Shown: one piece after another, positions 28,643 to 46,783 of the stretch | Layout of the letters: every line of letters starts with the position of its first letter | Position numbering within the stretch: the stretch's first letter is position 1 | Translations under genes and position numbers: made by a program | The notes under the pieces: generated by a model | What the model was told of the DNA's origin: nothing | The model's input: the letters and a program-made list of their open reading frames with translations, nothing else | The model's database searches: none | From: Actinokineospora pegani | GTDB taxonomy: Bacteria; Actinomycetota; Actinomycetes; Mycobacteriales; Pseudonocardiaceae | DNA length: 64,000 nucleotides | Assembly (NCBI RefSeq): GCF_009745975.1 | Contig: NZ_WHOL01000064.1 | Span: 107,994 to 171,993 of the forward strand | Direction of reading: 5' to 3'

Positions 28643-29866
28643 TCAGCGCACGGCTCGTACCTTTCTGACGCACAAACCGCCCGAAACCGCCACCAGCGCG
28701 GTCGCCAGGTAGAGGCCCGGGTAGCCGCCGAAGGCGATGACGGGCACCGCCAGCACCGGCGCGACGATCTGCGAGGCGGCCGCGGCGGCGGCGAAGACAC
28801 CCAGGTCACGACCAGTGTCTGCGGCCGAGGGCAGCACCAGTGCGACCACCGCGAGGTCCACGGCCAGGAACCCGCCGAACCCGACGCCCACCAGGCCCGC
28901 CGCCAGGATCGTCAGCGGCCACGCGGGGGTGAGGGCCAGCAGCACCGCGCCCGCGCCCATCGCCGACCCGCCCGCGACCACGAACACCCGCTGCCTGCCC
29001 AGCCGGTCCGACCACCGACCCGCCGTCACCGCCGCGGCCATCGCGCCCAGCACCGTCACGGCCGTGAGCGTCGAGGCGGCCCCGCGGGGGTCGGCGACGC
29101 GCTGCTCGTCGGTCAGGTAGTAGAGCAGGTACTGGGTGACCAGGGCGAAGCCCAGCGTCACCAGGAACCGGCCCACCCACGTCCACGCCAGGTCGGCGGT
29201 GACGGCGACCCGGCCCGGCGCGCGCCGGGCGGGCGCGGGCGCGGCGGGGGCCTCGCGGTGGCCGACGAGGAACGGCACGACGGCGAGCACCGCGACGGCC
29301 GCGCACGCCAGGTAGCCCGCGCCCAGGTCGGTGACCACCTGGTTGACCAGGACGGTGCCCAGCAGCGCGCCGAGCATCTGGGTCATGCCCGCCCAGCCCG
29401 CCACGGCGCCCAACTGCGGGCGCGGCACGGTGTCCGGGATCGCCGCCATCAGCCCGGCCTGCACCGACGACAGCCCCACCTGCGCGACGACCCAGCCCAG
29501 CACCAACTCCACCGGCCCACCCGCGACCGCCAGCCAGGCCAGACCCGCGGCGGCGACCACGACGCCTGCGGCGATCCACGGCCCGCGCCTGCCCCACGGT
29601 GTGCGGGTGCGGTCGCTGGCCGCGCCGAACAGCGGCACGGCCACGGCGGTGACCGCGGCCCCGACACCGGTCGCCAGCCCGAGCAGGGCCTCTTTGCCCC
29701 CGGGCGCGAACTGCTCGGCCTGCCGGGCGAGCTGCGCCAGCGACGGGGTGAGGAACGCCAGCCACATGCCCGTGCTGGCCAGGGCGAAGCGGGCGGTCCA
29801 CGCGCGGGAGACGGGCTCGGGTTCGACGGGGGGCGCGGGCGCGCGGGTGGTCACGTCCTCGGTCAT
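28643..29866 (-). CDS. MFS transporter
   Basis: 407 aa with twelve predicted membrane helices. The loop 2-3 motif is GAASDRTRTPWGRR and its weaker copy in the second half is AGRWSDRLGRQRVF. The closest general type is the sugar/glycoside-like or SLC45-like MFS group; the substrate cannot be told. Start ATG 29866. The gap to asnB (117 bp) is long enough for a separate promoter. The helical C-terminus ends with a short basic tail. Confidence 0.88.
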   Translation of the reverse strand: MTEDVTTRAPAPPVEPEPVSRAWTARFALASTGMWLAFLTPSLAQLARQAEQFAPGGKEALLGLATGVGAAVTAVAVPLFGAASDRTRTPWGRRGPWIAAGVVVAAAGLAWLAVAGGPVELVLGWVVAQVGLSSVQAGLMAAIPDTVPRPQLGAVAGWAGMTQMLGALLGTVLVNQVVTDLGAGYLACAAVAVLAVVPFLVGHREAPAAPAPARRAPGRVAVTADLAWTWVGRFLVTLGFALVTQYLLYYLTDEQRVADPRGAASTLTAVTVLGAMAAAVTAGRWSDRLGRQRVFVVAGGSAMGAGAVLLALTPAWPLTILAAGLVGVGFGGFLAVDLAVVALVLPSAADTGRDLGVFAAAAAASQIVAPVLAVPVIAFGGYPGLYLATALVAVSGGLCVRKVRAVR

Positions 29867-30349
29867 GCGGTCGAGCGTGGCGGGGAGCCGTGCGGGTGCG
29901 GCTTAAGCGGGGCTGAACGGGGCCCACCGTCGACGCGCTGGGGGCTGGAGCAGTGGCCGACCTCGGCGGGCGCGCCCGGGTTCACGTGACCGGGGAGCTG
30001 CGACGCCGTTGTCGCACTCGAGTGTCCACTTTGGTCTGGGCGCTGGTGTTCGCCGCCGAGGTGGGGATGTGGTCGGGGCCGAGTCCAGGTCGGTCGCCGG
30101 ACGCCAGGACCGGCACCGCGGGTACCTGCGCAGAGGGGTGGCTGGTGGGCCGAGCCAAGACCGCGCTGTCGCGGCGGGTGTGAGTGGTGTCAACCGCCGT
30201 CGCCAGAGCAGTGAAAACCGGCGGGAAGAGGAGGGACACGCGACGAACAGACCGTCCGGGTCCTGGGTGACCGCCGCACGCGAGGGGCGGTCACCCACGC
30301 CGGTGTCGGTCAGCATCCGGGTTGGCGCCCGGACCGGTGCCGAGGCCCG
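29867..30349. other. Intergenic stretch without a supported gene
   Basis: No reading frame here has a ribosome site with sensible composition. It holds the upstream region of the MFS gene (lower coordinates) and, near its upper end, the terC terminator. I see no other structure. Confidence 0.6.
30265..30296 (-). terminator. Terminator of terC
   Basis: A perfect 11-bp stem (30265-30275 with 30286-30296), 10-nt loop, about 55 bp past the terC stop. Confidence 0.65.
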
Positions 30350-31357
30350 CTACTTGTCCTGGGCGCGGTCGCGGGGCTTGCTGGCCTTGAGGGAGCCCGG
30401 CTTGGCCTTGGCACCCGGGTCGTTGCGGGTCTTGACCAGGCTGGCGACCGTCACGGTGACGAGGATGCCGATGATGACCGCGAGGCTGACCGGGGTGGAG
30501 ATCTCGGGGACGGACGTGGAGATGTCCACGTGGGCCCAGTGCAGGATCAGCTTCACGCCGATGAAGGCCAGGATGATGGCCAGGCCGGTCGAGAGGTAGA
30601 CCAGGCGGTCGAGGAGGCCCTTGACCAGGAAGTAGAGGGCGCGCAGGCCGAGCAGGGCGAAGGCGTTGGCCGTGAAGACGATGTAAGCCTCCTCGGTGAC
30701 GCCGAAGACCGCCGGGATCGAGTCCAGGGCGAACAGCAGGTCGATGCCGCCGATGGCGACCAGGACCAGGAACAGCGGGGTGGCGACGCGCTTGCCCGCG
30801 TCGCGGGTGAACAGCCTGCCGCCGTCGTAGTCGTCGGAGATGGGGAACATCCGGCGGGCGATCTTGACCACGCCGTTGTCCTCGATGTCGGGTTCCTCGT
30901 CGCGGTGGCGGAAGAGCTGGACCGCGGTGAACATCAGCAGGGCGCCGAAGACCAGGAACATGAACGAGAACAGGCTCAGCAGGGTGGCGCCGAGCATGAT
31001 GAAGATGGCGCGCATGATCAGCGCGAGCACGATGCCGAAGGTCAGCGCCTTGTGCTGGTGTTCCTCCGGGACCGCGAACGTCGTCATGATGATCACGAAG
31101 ACGAACAGGTTGTCGACGCTGAGGCTCTTCTCGACGATGTAGCCCGCGAAGTACTCGGTGCCGTACTCACCGCCCGCGAGCATCGTGAACACGACGCCGA
31201 AGGCGATCGCCACCAGGATGTAGAACACCGACCACGCCACGGCCTCCTTGAACCCGACCTTGTGCGGGCGCAGCGCCGCCAGGGTGAGGTCCAGCGCCAG
31301 CAGCGCGACGATGATCCCGATGGTGCCCGCCCAGGCGAGCCCACTGACTTCCAGCAC
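30350..31357 (-). CDS. TerC-family membrane protein
   Basis: 335 aa integral membrane protein. TerC signatures are KSLSVDNLFVFV in the first half and GIDLLFALDSIPAVFGVT in the second, with acidic residues inside helices that bind metal. Members export manganese or act in metal loading of secreted proteins and tellurite resistance. GTG start at 31357 has GGAGG 6 nt upstream; a TTG at 31363 directly abuts that site and is unlikely. The C-terminus is Lys-rich and cytoplasmic. Confidence 0.9.
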   Translation of the reverse strand: MLEVSGLAWAGTIGIIVALLALDLTLAALRPHKVGFKEAVAWSVFYILVAIAFGVVFTMLAGGEYGTEYFAGYIVEKSLSVDNLFVFVIIMTTFAVPEEHQHKALTFGIVLALIMRAIFIMLGATLLSLFSFMFLVFGALLMFTAVQLFRHRDEEPDIEDNGVVKIARRMFPISDDYDGGRLFTRDAGKRVATPLFLVLVAIGGIDLLFALDSIPAVFGVTEEAYIVFTANAFALLGLRALYFLVKGLLDRLVYLSTGLAIILAFIGVKLILHWAHVDISTSVPEISTPVSLAVIIGILVTVTVASLVKTRNDPGAKAKPGSLKASKPRDRAQDK

Positions 31358-31513
31358 CGACAACCTCCACAGGACAGTCCAGACGCCCCGAGATTAAGGC
31401 AATTGAGACACCCGCGCTCGGGCCGGCGCACGCCGCCACTGCCAGTGCCCGCCGGGTAGCGGGGCGCGCATGAAGGAATCCTCATCTGGCCTGGTCGGCG
31501 GCGCCGGACAGGG

Positions 31514-31549
31514 CGGAGGCCGCCCACCCGGTCGGATGAGCGGCCTCCG
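31514..31549 (-). terminator. Terminator of the condensase operon
   Basis: A 10-bp stem (31514-31523 with 31540-31549), 16-nt loop, 20 bp after the stop of the last cluster gene. Confidence 0.6.
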
Positions 31550-31568
31550 TCACGGGAGCGCGTGGGGG

Positions 31569-32693
31569 TCAGCCGAGGCCGAGGCCCTTGGCCAGCACGG
31601 GCCAGGACTGCTGCAGCGCCCGGTCCCAGTACGGCCAGCTGTGCGTGCCCTTGCCGTAGTAGTCCACGGTGGCGGGGATGTCGAGCTGGCGGAGCCGGTC
31701 GGTGAAGCTGCGCGAGGTCAGCAGGGTGGAGGCGTCCAGCGGGTCGCCACCGGTGCCGGGCGGGTCGAGCGGGCCGACCTCGCCGTTGCCGGAGCTGATG
31801 TAGAGGTTGATGCCGCGGAACTTCTCGATGTTGGCGTACGGGTTGTGCTTGCGCCAGATGTTGCCGTTGAGCCACTCGTGGCCCCACAGGTCGTTCCAGT
31901 TCCAGAAGCCCTCGCGGACCAGGATGCCCTTGATGACGCCCGCGGTGCCGATGTACTGGGTGTTGGGGATGCCGGAGTACGAGGCGACGGACTGGAAGGT
32001 GCCCGGGTAGGCGTAGCCGTAGTACAGCGCGCCGTAGCCGCCGATCGAGACGCCCGCGGCGGCGCGCTGGGTGCCGCCCTTGTAGCCGCGCTCGATGATC
32101 TGGAGGACCTCCTCCATGTGGAAGGCCTCCCAGTTCGCGGTCCTGGCCAGGCCCATGTTCCACCACTCGGAGTACATCCCGGCGGCGCCGTCGGTGGGCA
32201 TGACCGTGATGACGCCCTTGTCCGCGGTGAACTGCTTGGCGCTGGTCTTGACGTCCCAGGAGGTGTAGTCGAGCTTCTCGCAGCACCCGTGCAGCAGCCA
32301 CAACTGCGGCCAGGTCTTGTCACCGGTCGGCGACCAGTCCTCGGGCAGGTAGACGCGGACCTTGCCGTTCTTGCGCAGCGCCGGGCTCTGGATCTCCAGG
32401 TCCAGGGTCCGCTCGTCGAGCCGGGTCTCCTTGACGACCTTGGCGCCGTCGTCCGCGGTGACCTGCGGCGCGCCGGAGGGCAGCGCCGCGTTGGGGGTGG
32501 GCGCGCTCGTCGGGGCAGGCTTGGGCGTGCTGGTCGTCGGCCGCGATGGCCACCACGGGAACAGCGAGGCGTTCGCGGGCGCCTGGACCAGGGTCGCGGT
32601 CACCACGACGGCGGCGAGCACAGCTCCGCTGCCGTAGAGCGCGCGCCTGCGCTTCGGCGAACCCCGACCATCACCTTTTTGTCTCCGTGGCAT
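31569..32693 (-). CDS. Antigen 85-like secreted acyltransferase/esterase
   Basis: 374 aa. Basic N-terminus, one hydrophobic signal helix (about 20-40), a Pro/Thr-rich linker, then an alpha/beta hydrolase of the Esterase D/antigen 85 family. The Ag85-like features are DYTSWDVKT, VMPTDGAAGMYSEWWN and WEAFHMEE; nucleophile GVSIGGYG (Ser216) and catalytic His351 in GTHSWPYWDRAL. Ag85 enzymes move mycolate between trehalose and the cell wall. As the last gene after a Pks13/AccD4-like set, it is expected to transfer the cluster's acyl product outside the membrane. A plain secreted esterase is the alternative. Confidence 0.86.
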   Translation of the reverse strand: MPRRQKGDGRGSPKRRRALYGSGAVLAAVVVTATLVQAPANASLFPWWPSRPTTSTPKPAPTSAPTPNAALPSGAPQVTADDGAKVVKETRLDERTLDLEIQSPALRKNGKVRVYLPEDWSPTGDKTWPQLWLLHGCCEKLDYTSWDVKTSAKQFTADKGVITVMPTDGAAGMYSEWWNMGLARTANWEAFHMEEVLQIIERGYKGGTQRAAAGVSIGGYGALYYGYAYPGTFQSVASYSGIPNTQYIGTAGVIKGILVREGFWNWNDLWGHEWLNGNIWRKHNPYANIEKFRGINLYISSGNGEVGPLDPPGTGGDPLDASTLLTSRSFTDRLRQLDIPATVDYYGKGTHSWPYWDRALQQSWPVLAKGLGLG

Positions 32694-32723
32694 GGCCTGT
32701 CACTCCGTTTCTTATCACATTCC

Positions 32724-34313
<1,590 letters not shown>

Positions 34314-34361
34314 CACTGCCTCCTCCTCACTCAGGTCAAGCGCGGTCGGGTGGTTCCGGTT

Positions 34362-40900
<6,539 letters not shown>

Positions 40901-40901
<1 letters not shown>

Positions 40902-42685
40902 CACGCGCGTCCGTCCTTGAGGGTGCCTTCGGCCCAGCGCTTGCGGCACACCGCGCGGCTGACCTTGCCGCTGGAGGTGCGCGGCACGCCGCCGGGTTCG
41001 ACGATGAGCACGTCGTGCAGGGAAAGTCCGTGGTGGTGCGACACCGCCGCGGTGACCGCCCTGGTGACCTCGGCGCGGTCGAGGTCCTCGGCGGAGACGA
41101 CCTTCGACCGCTCGAGCATGACCATGACGTTCTCCCGGCCGCCGTCGAACACCGAGAAGGCGACCAGCGCGTGCTTGCGCACGGCCGGGTGCGCCTGCTC
41201 GACGGTGGCCTCGATGTCCTGCGGGTAGTGGTTGCGGCCGTCGACGATGATCAGGTCCTTCATCCGGCCGGTGATGAACAGCTCGCCCTGGTGGAGCACG
41301 CCCAGGTCGCCGGTGCGCAGCCAGCCGCGGCCGTCGACGCCGCGGCCGTCGAAGCCGTCGCCTTCCAGGTCCTGGCCGAACACCTCGGCGGTCTGCTCGG
41401 GGCGCCGCCAGTAGCCCGCGGCGATGTTGACCCCGGACAGCCACAGCTCGCCGACCATGCCCTCGTCGACGAGCTTGCCCGACTCGGGGTCGACGATGCG
41501 CAGCTCCTGGCCGAAGGCCCAGCCGCAGGACACGAGCTGCGAGGCCGCGGCGCCCTCGGCGGCGGGGACGGCCACGCCCCTGGTCAGCGCGTCGCGGTCG
41601 AACTCGACCGCGCGGGGCTCGGTGTCCGGGACGCCGGAGGCCACCAGCACGACGGCCTCGGCCATGCCGAACGACGGGCGGTGCGCGGTGCGCTTGAGCC
41701 CGCACTCGGCGAAGGCGTCGGCGAAGCGGTCGATCGAGGCCATGGTGACCGGCTCGGAGCCGTCGACCATGGACACCACGTCGGACATGTCGAGCAGCGC
41801 CTTCTCCTTGTCGCTGACCCGGGTGCCCGCGTAGGCGTAGGCGAAGTTCGGGGCGGCGGTGATGCCGCCGTGGGCGTCGGCGAGGGCCCGCACCCAGCGG
41901 ATGGGGCGCTCGAGGAAGGCGATGGGGTCCATCAGCACGACCGGGCTCGAGGTCACCATCGGCACCGCGACGGCGAGCACCAGGCCCATGTCGTGGAACA
42001 GCGGCAGCCAGCTCACCATGGTGGTCTCGTCCTGGGCCGCCTGGAAGCACTCGGCGTTCTGCCTGGCGTTGGCCAGCACGTTCCGGTGGGTGATCACCAC
42101 GCCCGCGGGGACGCGGGTGGAGCCGGAGGTGTACTGCAGGTAGGCGATGTCGTCCGGGCGCGGGGCGACCTCGGCGCAGTCGGCCGCGCGGCTGTCCGGG
42201 ATGGTGTCGACCGAGACGATGTGCGGGATCGAGATGCCCTGGTCGGCGAGGTAGGCCTCGAGGGTGGCGCGCTGCTCGTCGAGGGTCAGGGCCATCGCCG
42301 GGGCGCAGTCGCCGAGCACGGCGGCGAGCCGGTCGGCGTGGCCGGGCAGGTCGGGCTGGAACAGCGGGACCCCGATGGCCCCGGCGCGGATGGCGCCGAT
42401 CAGGCCCGCGATGTAGTCGGCGGACTGCCGGGCCAGGACGACCACGCGGTCGCCGGGGGCGGTGCACGCCTGCACCCGCGCGGCCACGGCGCTGACCCTG
42501 GTGTCGAGCTCGCGCCAGGTCAGCGAGGTGGCGTGGCCGTCGACGCTGGCGCGGTAGTCGAGGAAGGTGATGGCGGTGTCGTTGGGGCGCTCACGCGCCC
42601 ACCAGGCGCAGAGCGTGGCCAGCGACCCCTCGCCGACCTCGACCGGCGCCGCGGGGCCGCCGGTCCGCACACCTGCAGAAGTCAT
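40901..42685 (-). CDS. Fatty acyl-AMP ligase (FadD32-like)
   Basis: 594 aa adenylating enzyme. The P-loop-type motif is YLQYTSGSTRVPAGV, with SWLPLFHDMGL and FGMAEAV (A5-like), the hinge motif GRMKDLIIVDGRNHYPQDIE and a C-terminal Lys in SSGKVSRA. These fit the FAAL group, which activates long-chain fatty acids as acyl-AMP and loads them onto a carrier protein, not CoA. The target is the N-terminal ACP of the coupled PKS (TGATG overlap). This is the FadD32 position in mycolate loci. Confidence 0.94.
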
Positions 42686-43056
42686 CGTGTCCCGTCCCTC
42701 GCCGTCGTCGGGGCGCCGGACCGCACACGGGACCCATTGCGCACCATTCCGCCAGCGCCAAATAGCGGCGAAATGTGGATCTCATTTGCATCCGACTGAT
42801 CCGGTCGATCCGAAAAACAATTCGACCACCCGTCGATCACCATATTTTCGGTACCCAGCGGGTGTCAACCATTCACGTTTGCAGCACAAGTGCGCGAACT
42901 GCTAAAACATTGTTTTTAAGCGGACGTGGGGAAAAACCGGATCGGTGTTGTCAACAGCGTGACAGCTCATCCTCATCCTCCCTGGTCAGCGGCCACCCCA
43001 CGTGGGCGAGCGCACACGGTCCGCGAGCTGAGACTCGCGAACCGCGTGCGGTCTCG
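42686..43056. promoter_or_regulatory. AT-rich promoter region of FAAL-PKS operon
   Basis: No gene. About 42770-42950 is much richer in A/T than the window average, with runs such as GTTTTTAAGC and a GTTGTCAAC palindrome near 42950. It lies directly upstream of the FAAL start on the minus strand. Position and composition mark it as the operon's main control region; the exact promoter cannot be fixed by eye. Confidence 0.5.
43011..43050 (-). terminator. Hairpin after the R2lox gene
   Basis: Inverted repeat 43011-43027 with 43034-43050, 15 of 17 pairs, 6-nt loop, 6 bp past the R2lox stop. It separates R2lox from the FAAL-PKS operon transcript. Confidence 0.6.
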
Positions 43057-44019
43057 TTATGCCGGTGCCGGAGCCGACTCTTCGGCGTGGAACTGCTCCT
43101 CGAGCTGCTCGGGGCTGTAGTCGAGATCGATCGCGGCGACGGACATGCCGCGCGCGCCCTCGATGGCGCCGAGGCGGCGCATCGCCCGGCCCGCGGCGTA
43201 CTCCATGACGCCCTCGAGCCGCATGTCGAACGGGTCGCCGTCGAACTGCTTGGTGGTCCACTCGATCTGCGCGATCGCGTGCGGCACCAGGCGGCCCATC
43301 TCGTCCTGCACGACCTGCCAGAGCCGGTCGTCCGCGGCGACGTGGCGGCGGCAGGTGAAGGTGCCCCAGGCCATGTGGCGGCGCTCGTCGGAGCCGATCC
43401 ACCGGATGAGCTCCTGCAGGCCGGGCAGGATCTTGTTGGCCTTGCAGGCCTTGTTCCACACGTAGTAGCCGGTCAGCGCCAACACGCCCTCGACGATGTG
43501 GTTGTAGACCACCGACGCGCGGACCTGGTTCTCCGGGCTGGGGTCGTCCTGCAGCGCGCCGAGGGCGTTGGGCAGCGCGTCGTAGAAGATCGCCCGGTAG
43601 CCGGGGTTGTCCTCGACGTGGGAGTGCAGGTCCTCGTTGACGCCCACCGCGTCCAGCCAGATCCGGAAGGCCTGGGTGTGCTTGGCCTCCTCGAAGGTGA
43701 ACTGGGTCAGGTACATCTCGTCGCCGAAGCGGCCCTCCTGGCCCATGGCGCGCAGGAACGGCTGGATGTCCTGGGTGACGGCCTCCTCACCGCCGACGAA
43801 CTGGGCGCAGAGCATGGTCGCGATGAACCGCTGCTCCTCGGTGAGGTTCTGCCAGTCCTGCGCGTCCTGGGTGAAATCGATGGTGCTGGGGTCCCAGAAG
43901 CGGCGGTTGCCCTTGGCGAACAAGCGCAGCGGCAGGGAGTCCCAGTCGAGGCCCGCCTTGCTGAGCGAGTGGAACTGCGTCCGGCGCTCGGTGGCCGAGG
44001 CGTGGTCGAGGTCGGTCAC
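43057..44019 (-). CDS. R2-like ligand-binding oxidase (R2lox)
   Basis: 320 aa ferritin-like protein. Every metal ligand of the Mycobacterium tuberculosis R2lox has a counterpart shifted by 10: Glu78, Glu111, His114, Glu177, Glu212 and His215. The residues that form its Val-Tyr ether cross-link are also present (Val81, Tyr172). R2lox proteins hold a Mn/Fe centre and a bound long-chain fatty acid, and are thought to do two-electron oxidations; they do not serve ribonucleotide reduction. Ribosome site GAAGGAG. It lies between a secreted hydrolase and the FAAL-PKS operon, so a role in lipid modification is a fair inference. Confidence 0.93.
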   Translation of the reverse strand: MTDLDHASATERRTQFHSLSKAGLDWDSLPLRLFAKGNRRFWDPSTIDFTQDAQDWQNLTEEQRFIATMLCAQFVGGEEAVTQDIQPFLRAMGQEGRFGDEMYLTQFTFEEAKHTQAFRIWLDAVGVNEDLHSHVEDNPGYRAIFYDALPNALGALQDDPSPENQVRASVVYNHIVEGVLALTGYYVWNKACKANKILPGLQELIRWIGSDERRHMAWGTFTCRRHVAADDRLWQVVQDEMGRLVPHAIAQIEWTTKQFDGDPFDMRLEGVMEYAAGRAMRRLGAIEGARGMSVAAIDLDYSPEQLEEQFHAEESAPAPA

Positions 44020-44056
44020 GGGACTACTCCTTCGGGGGGTTCGGGGAGGGGCGGGG

Positions 44057-45673
44057 TCAGCCCGCGAACGGGACGTCGATCCAGGACTTGTCCTGCTCGG
44101 TGGACAGGAAGCCGAGCTTGCCGCCGTCGACGTTGGAGTCGATGAACAGCGCGTCCTTGGAGTCGACGACCAGGGCCAGCCGGTGCCCGGCCGCGACGTT
44201 GTAGGCCGTGGGGCTGAACCGCAGGTCGATCGCCAGCGGGGCGCCGGGGGTCGCGCCGCGCCAGGTGAACGGGGTGTAGTTGACGAGCTTGCCGGTGCCG
44301 AGCTGGTCGACGTCGTAGAGGTAGGCCACGACCGTGCCGCGCTCCTTCGGGGGGCTGAGCACCAGGTGGGAGGTGACCTCGCCGCGGATCTTCTGCGTCG
44401 AGCGGGTCTTGGGGCCGAACCAGACGCCGCCGCTGGACCTGTCGGTGAACGGCATGAAGTTGGTCGGCGGGTTGCCGGTGAACGCCTCGAGGGTGTAGGT
44501 GGCCAGTGGTATGCCGCCGTTGGCCGAGGTGTCCTTGTTGGCGTTGATCTCGGTCTTGAACGGGGCGGGCGCGGTGGTGCTCATCTGGGCGTCGCCCGCG
44601 AACAGGCCCGCGGGCTTGGGACCGAGGTAGTACTTGGTGGACGGTCGCTGCAGCAGCGCCGCGTAGCTCTGGTAGCCCTCGACCTTGGCGCTGTTGGGCC
44701 GGGGGTGGACCTGCACCGGGTCCAGCTTGGTGATCGAGTCGTCGGTCTTGGCGACGTGGGCGTCGAACCACTTGCCGACGTTGCTCCAGACCAGGCTGTC
44801 CAGGCCGAGCAGGCCGCCGTACTCGGTGGCGGCGTGGTCGCCGGGCATCAGCACGAGCTGCTTGGGGCCGGTGAGCCGGTCGTAGAGCTCGCCCATCTGG
44901 CCCGGCTCGAAGACCGTCTCGCTCCAGGTGTGCTGGATGAGCGTCGCGGGCTTGTTGCGGTTGATCCGGTCGATGTGGTTGACCGGCGAGCGCGGCTGCG
45001 CCCACTCCTGGACGGCCCGGTCCTGCGCGTCGGTCTGGTGCGGGTCGTAGATGGTCGCCAGCATCTGGTCGGACTCGAAGCTCAGCCGCCCGTTCTGCTT
45101 GCCCGACAGGTGCAGCACCGTCGCCGCCAGGCCGTGGCGGGTGCGCTCGGTCAGGAAGGAGCGCACCATGTCGCTCCACCCGCTCATGGACACGACCGCC
45201 TTGATCCGCGGGTCGACACCCGAGGCGATGATGCCGATGCCCGCGCCGTAGGACACGCCCGCGACACCGACCCGGTCGACGTCGGAATCGGTGTTCGCGA
45301 TACCCCAGTCGATCACGTCGGACACGTCGTTGAGGTCGTCCTGACCGGCGACCTGCACCTCGCCGCCGGACTCGCCGAAGCCGCGGGTGCCGTAGCTCAG
45401 AACGGTGTAGCCCTTTTCCGCCAGTTTCGTGGCCGGGATGATGTTCTGCGTGACGCCGCCGCCCCAGGCGCTGATGAGAATCGCCAACGGCCGGTCCGCA
45501 CCGGCGCGGGGCTCCATCACCATTGTCCGCAACTTCACGCCGTCGCGGGACACGATGTCGACCATGCGCGTCTCGAACCCGCTCGCCTGGGCGCCGCCAA
45601 CCCCTGGCCCACCCACGACCACAGCGGCGAGCATGGCCACCGCGGCACCGACCGCGGCACGTTTACGCGACAT
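44057..45673 (-). CDS. Secreted CocE/NonD-type hydrolase
   Basis: 538 aa S15-like alpha/beta hydrolase with C-terminal PepX_C-type domain ([13 protein letters not shown]). Start taken at MSRKRAAVG (45673): basic residues then a signal peptide ending near AQA-SGF; 45685 is an alternative. Nucleophile GVSYGAG gives Ser141 and PGDH gives His280. The acid position, usually W-x-D, reads HTWSETVF, with Glu252. It precedes R2lox by 37 bp on the same strand, so the two are probably co-transcribed. Substrate unknown; an ester or acyl conjugate of the cluster's lipid is possible. Confidence 0.88.
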   Translation of the reverse strand: MSRKRAAVGAAVAMLAAVVVGGPGVGGAQASGFETRMVDIVSRDGVKLRTMVMEPRAGADRPLAILISAWGGGVTQNIIPATKLAEKGYTVLSYGTRGFGESGGEVQVAGQDDLNDVSDVIDWGIANTDSDVDRVGVAGVSYGAGIGIIASGVDPRIKAVVSMSGWSDMVRSFLTERTRHGLAATVLHLSGKQNGRLSFESDQMLATIYDPHQTDAQDRAVQEWAQPRSPVNHIDRINRNKPATLIQHTWSETVFEPGQMGELYDRLTGPKQLVLMPGDHAATEYGGLLGLDSLVWSNVGKWFDAHVAKTDDSITKLDPVQVHPRPNSAKVEGYQSYAALLQRPSTKYYLGPKPAGLFAGDAQMSTTAPAPFKTEINANKDTSANGGIPLATYTLEAFTGNPPTNFMPFTDRSSGGVWFGPKTRSTQKIRGEVTSHLVLSPPKERGTVVAYLYDVDQLGTGKLVNYTPFTWRGATPGAPLAIDLRFSPTAYNVAAGHRLALVVDSKDALFIDSNVDGGKLGFLSTEQDKSWIDVPFAG

Positions 45674-46186
45674 CCGAACACCCATTCCGCTGCGACTGAA
45701 GACGCCTTTGCCTATTCCCGAGATATCCTCACTCGGAGAATGCAGTGCACATACAAATAGATATTTATGCGATAAGAAGGTAGCATCGGCATTTTTGGGG
45801 GTCAAGACACGCGCGAGACCGATTCAGTTCTTGCTCAGCACACACAAAAAAGCCGCTAAGCCTGCTCACGATCGCAGCAGCGCAAAACGTGAATGAAACA
45901 CGAGAAAGATTCACCTACCGCAGCTCTCAGCCACTTTGAGTGACGAGGCGCATCGCTGTGCGAGCTTTGGGGTACCGCCCAGTCCGTACGGGTACCGCGT
46001 TGTTCATGTTCGGTCGGATGATCGAATAAATCGTCACAGCGTTATCATTCGACCACGGCCGTTCCGGTTACGCCGGGTGGGCGACGGGGACGCGCCCACC
46101 CGAATCCCCCGCCCGGCGAGGCCACCGCCCGCGCGACCGCGCGGACGACCCGCGCTCGGTCGCCGTCGTGCTCCTTCCGCCCCCTC
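45674..46186. promoter_or_regulatory. Upstream region of the hydrolase-R2lox unit
   Basis: No gene. The part next to the hydrolase gene (45740-45950) is A/T-rich and contains an inverted repeat GTGAAT/ATTCAC (arms around 45889-45894 and 45909-45914). Two GGGTACCGC direct repeats lie near 45970-45998. These are candidate regulator sites; the TetR gene lies next in line. Confidence 0.4.
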
Positions 46187-46783
46187 TCACTGCGTCCCCT
46201 CGGGGGCCCTGACCTGCCGCAACAGGCTGTCGAACGCGTCGCCGACGGCGGGGGCCAGCGCGTCCGGGTCGTTGCCCGCGAGTTCCCGGCCCGCCTGGAA
46301 GCACGCGCGGGCCAGCCAGGGAGCGAGAACGGCCGTCCGCTCGTCGGCGCCCATGCCGCGCAGGATGGCCGTGGCCAGGTCGACGATGCGGCCCAGCTTG
46401 CGGCTGCCCCGGTCGGCCAGGTCCGGGTTCTCGCTGATCAGTCGCTCGCGAACGCGGTAGAGGTCCGGGTCGGACACCGCCCCCGCGCAGATCGACAGGA
46501 CCAGGCCGCGCATCAGCTCCAGCGCGGTGGCCAGGTCGGGCGCACGGCGCACGGGCATCGGCTCGTAGCGGGCGTGCACCTCGTCGAGGAACTCCTGCTC
46601 CCCGTCGAACACGACCTCCTGCTTGTCACCGAAGTAGCGGAAGAACGTGCTGCGCCCCACCTCGGCCCGCTCGACGATGTCGGCCACGGTCACCTCGGGG
46701 TAGCCGCGCTCGGCGAACAGCTCGTACGCGGCGGCGACGATCTCCGCGCGCGTGCGCTGCTTCTTGCGCTGCCACAACGTCAC
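46187..46783 (-). CDS. TetR-family regulator
   Basis: 198 aa. N-terminal HTH: RAEIVAAAYELFAERGY, then VTVADIVERAEVGRSTFFRYF and GDKQEVVF. The C-terminal ligand domain is of the TetR_C type with a Glu/Asp-rich pocket region. GTG start at 46783 (VTLWQRKKQRT); upstream reading to 46831 has no support. The sequence just before it contains the palindrome ACCTG-N5-CAGGT (46801-46815), a possible self-operator. Nearest regulator to the lipid cluster, so a candidate controller of it, though on position alone. Confidence 0.9.
   Translation of the reverse strand: MTLWQRKKQRTRAEIVAAAYELFAERGYPEVTVADIVERAEVGRSTFFRYFGDKQEVVFDGEQEFLDEVHARYEPMPVRRAPDLATALELMRGLVLSICAGAVSDPDLYRVRERLISENPDLADRGSRKLGRIVDLATAILRGMGADERTAVLAPWLARACFQAGRELAGNDPDALAPAVGDAFDSLLRQVRAPEGTQ

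Noticed and set aside
29903..30316. Minus-strand frames of 85-137 codons in the MFS-terC gap
   Set aside because: No ribosome site, Arg/Pro/Thr-rich products, and they cross the terC terminator hairpin.
31358..31500. Manganese (yybP-ykoY) riboswitch upstream of terC
   Set aside because: Looked for because terC genes often have one; the conserved loop sequences are not there.
45740..46070. A/T-rich stretch as a horizontally acquired island
   Set aside because: It is only a few hundred bases, non-coding, and next to gene starts; promoter composition is the simpler reading.
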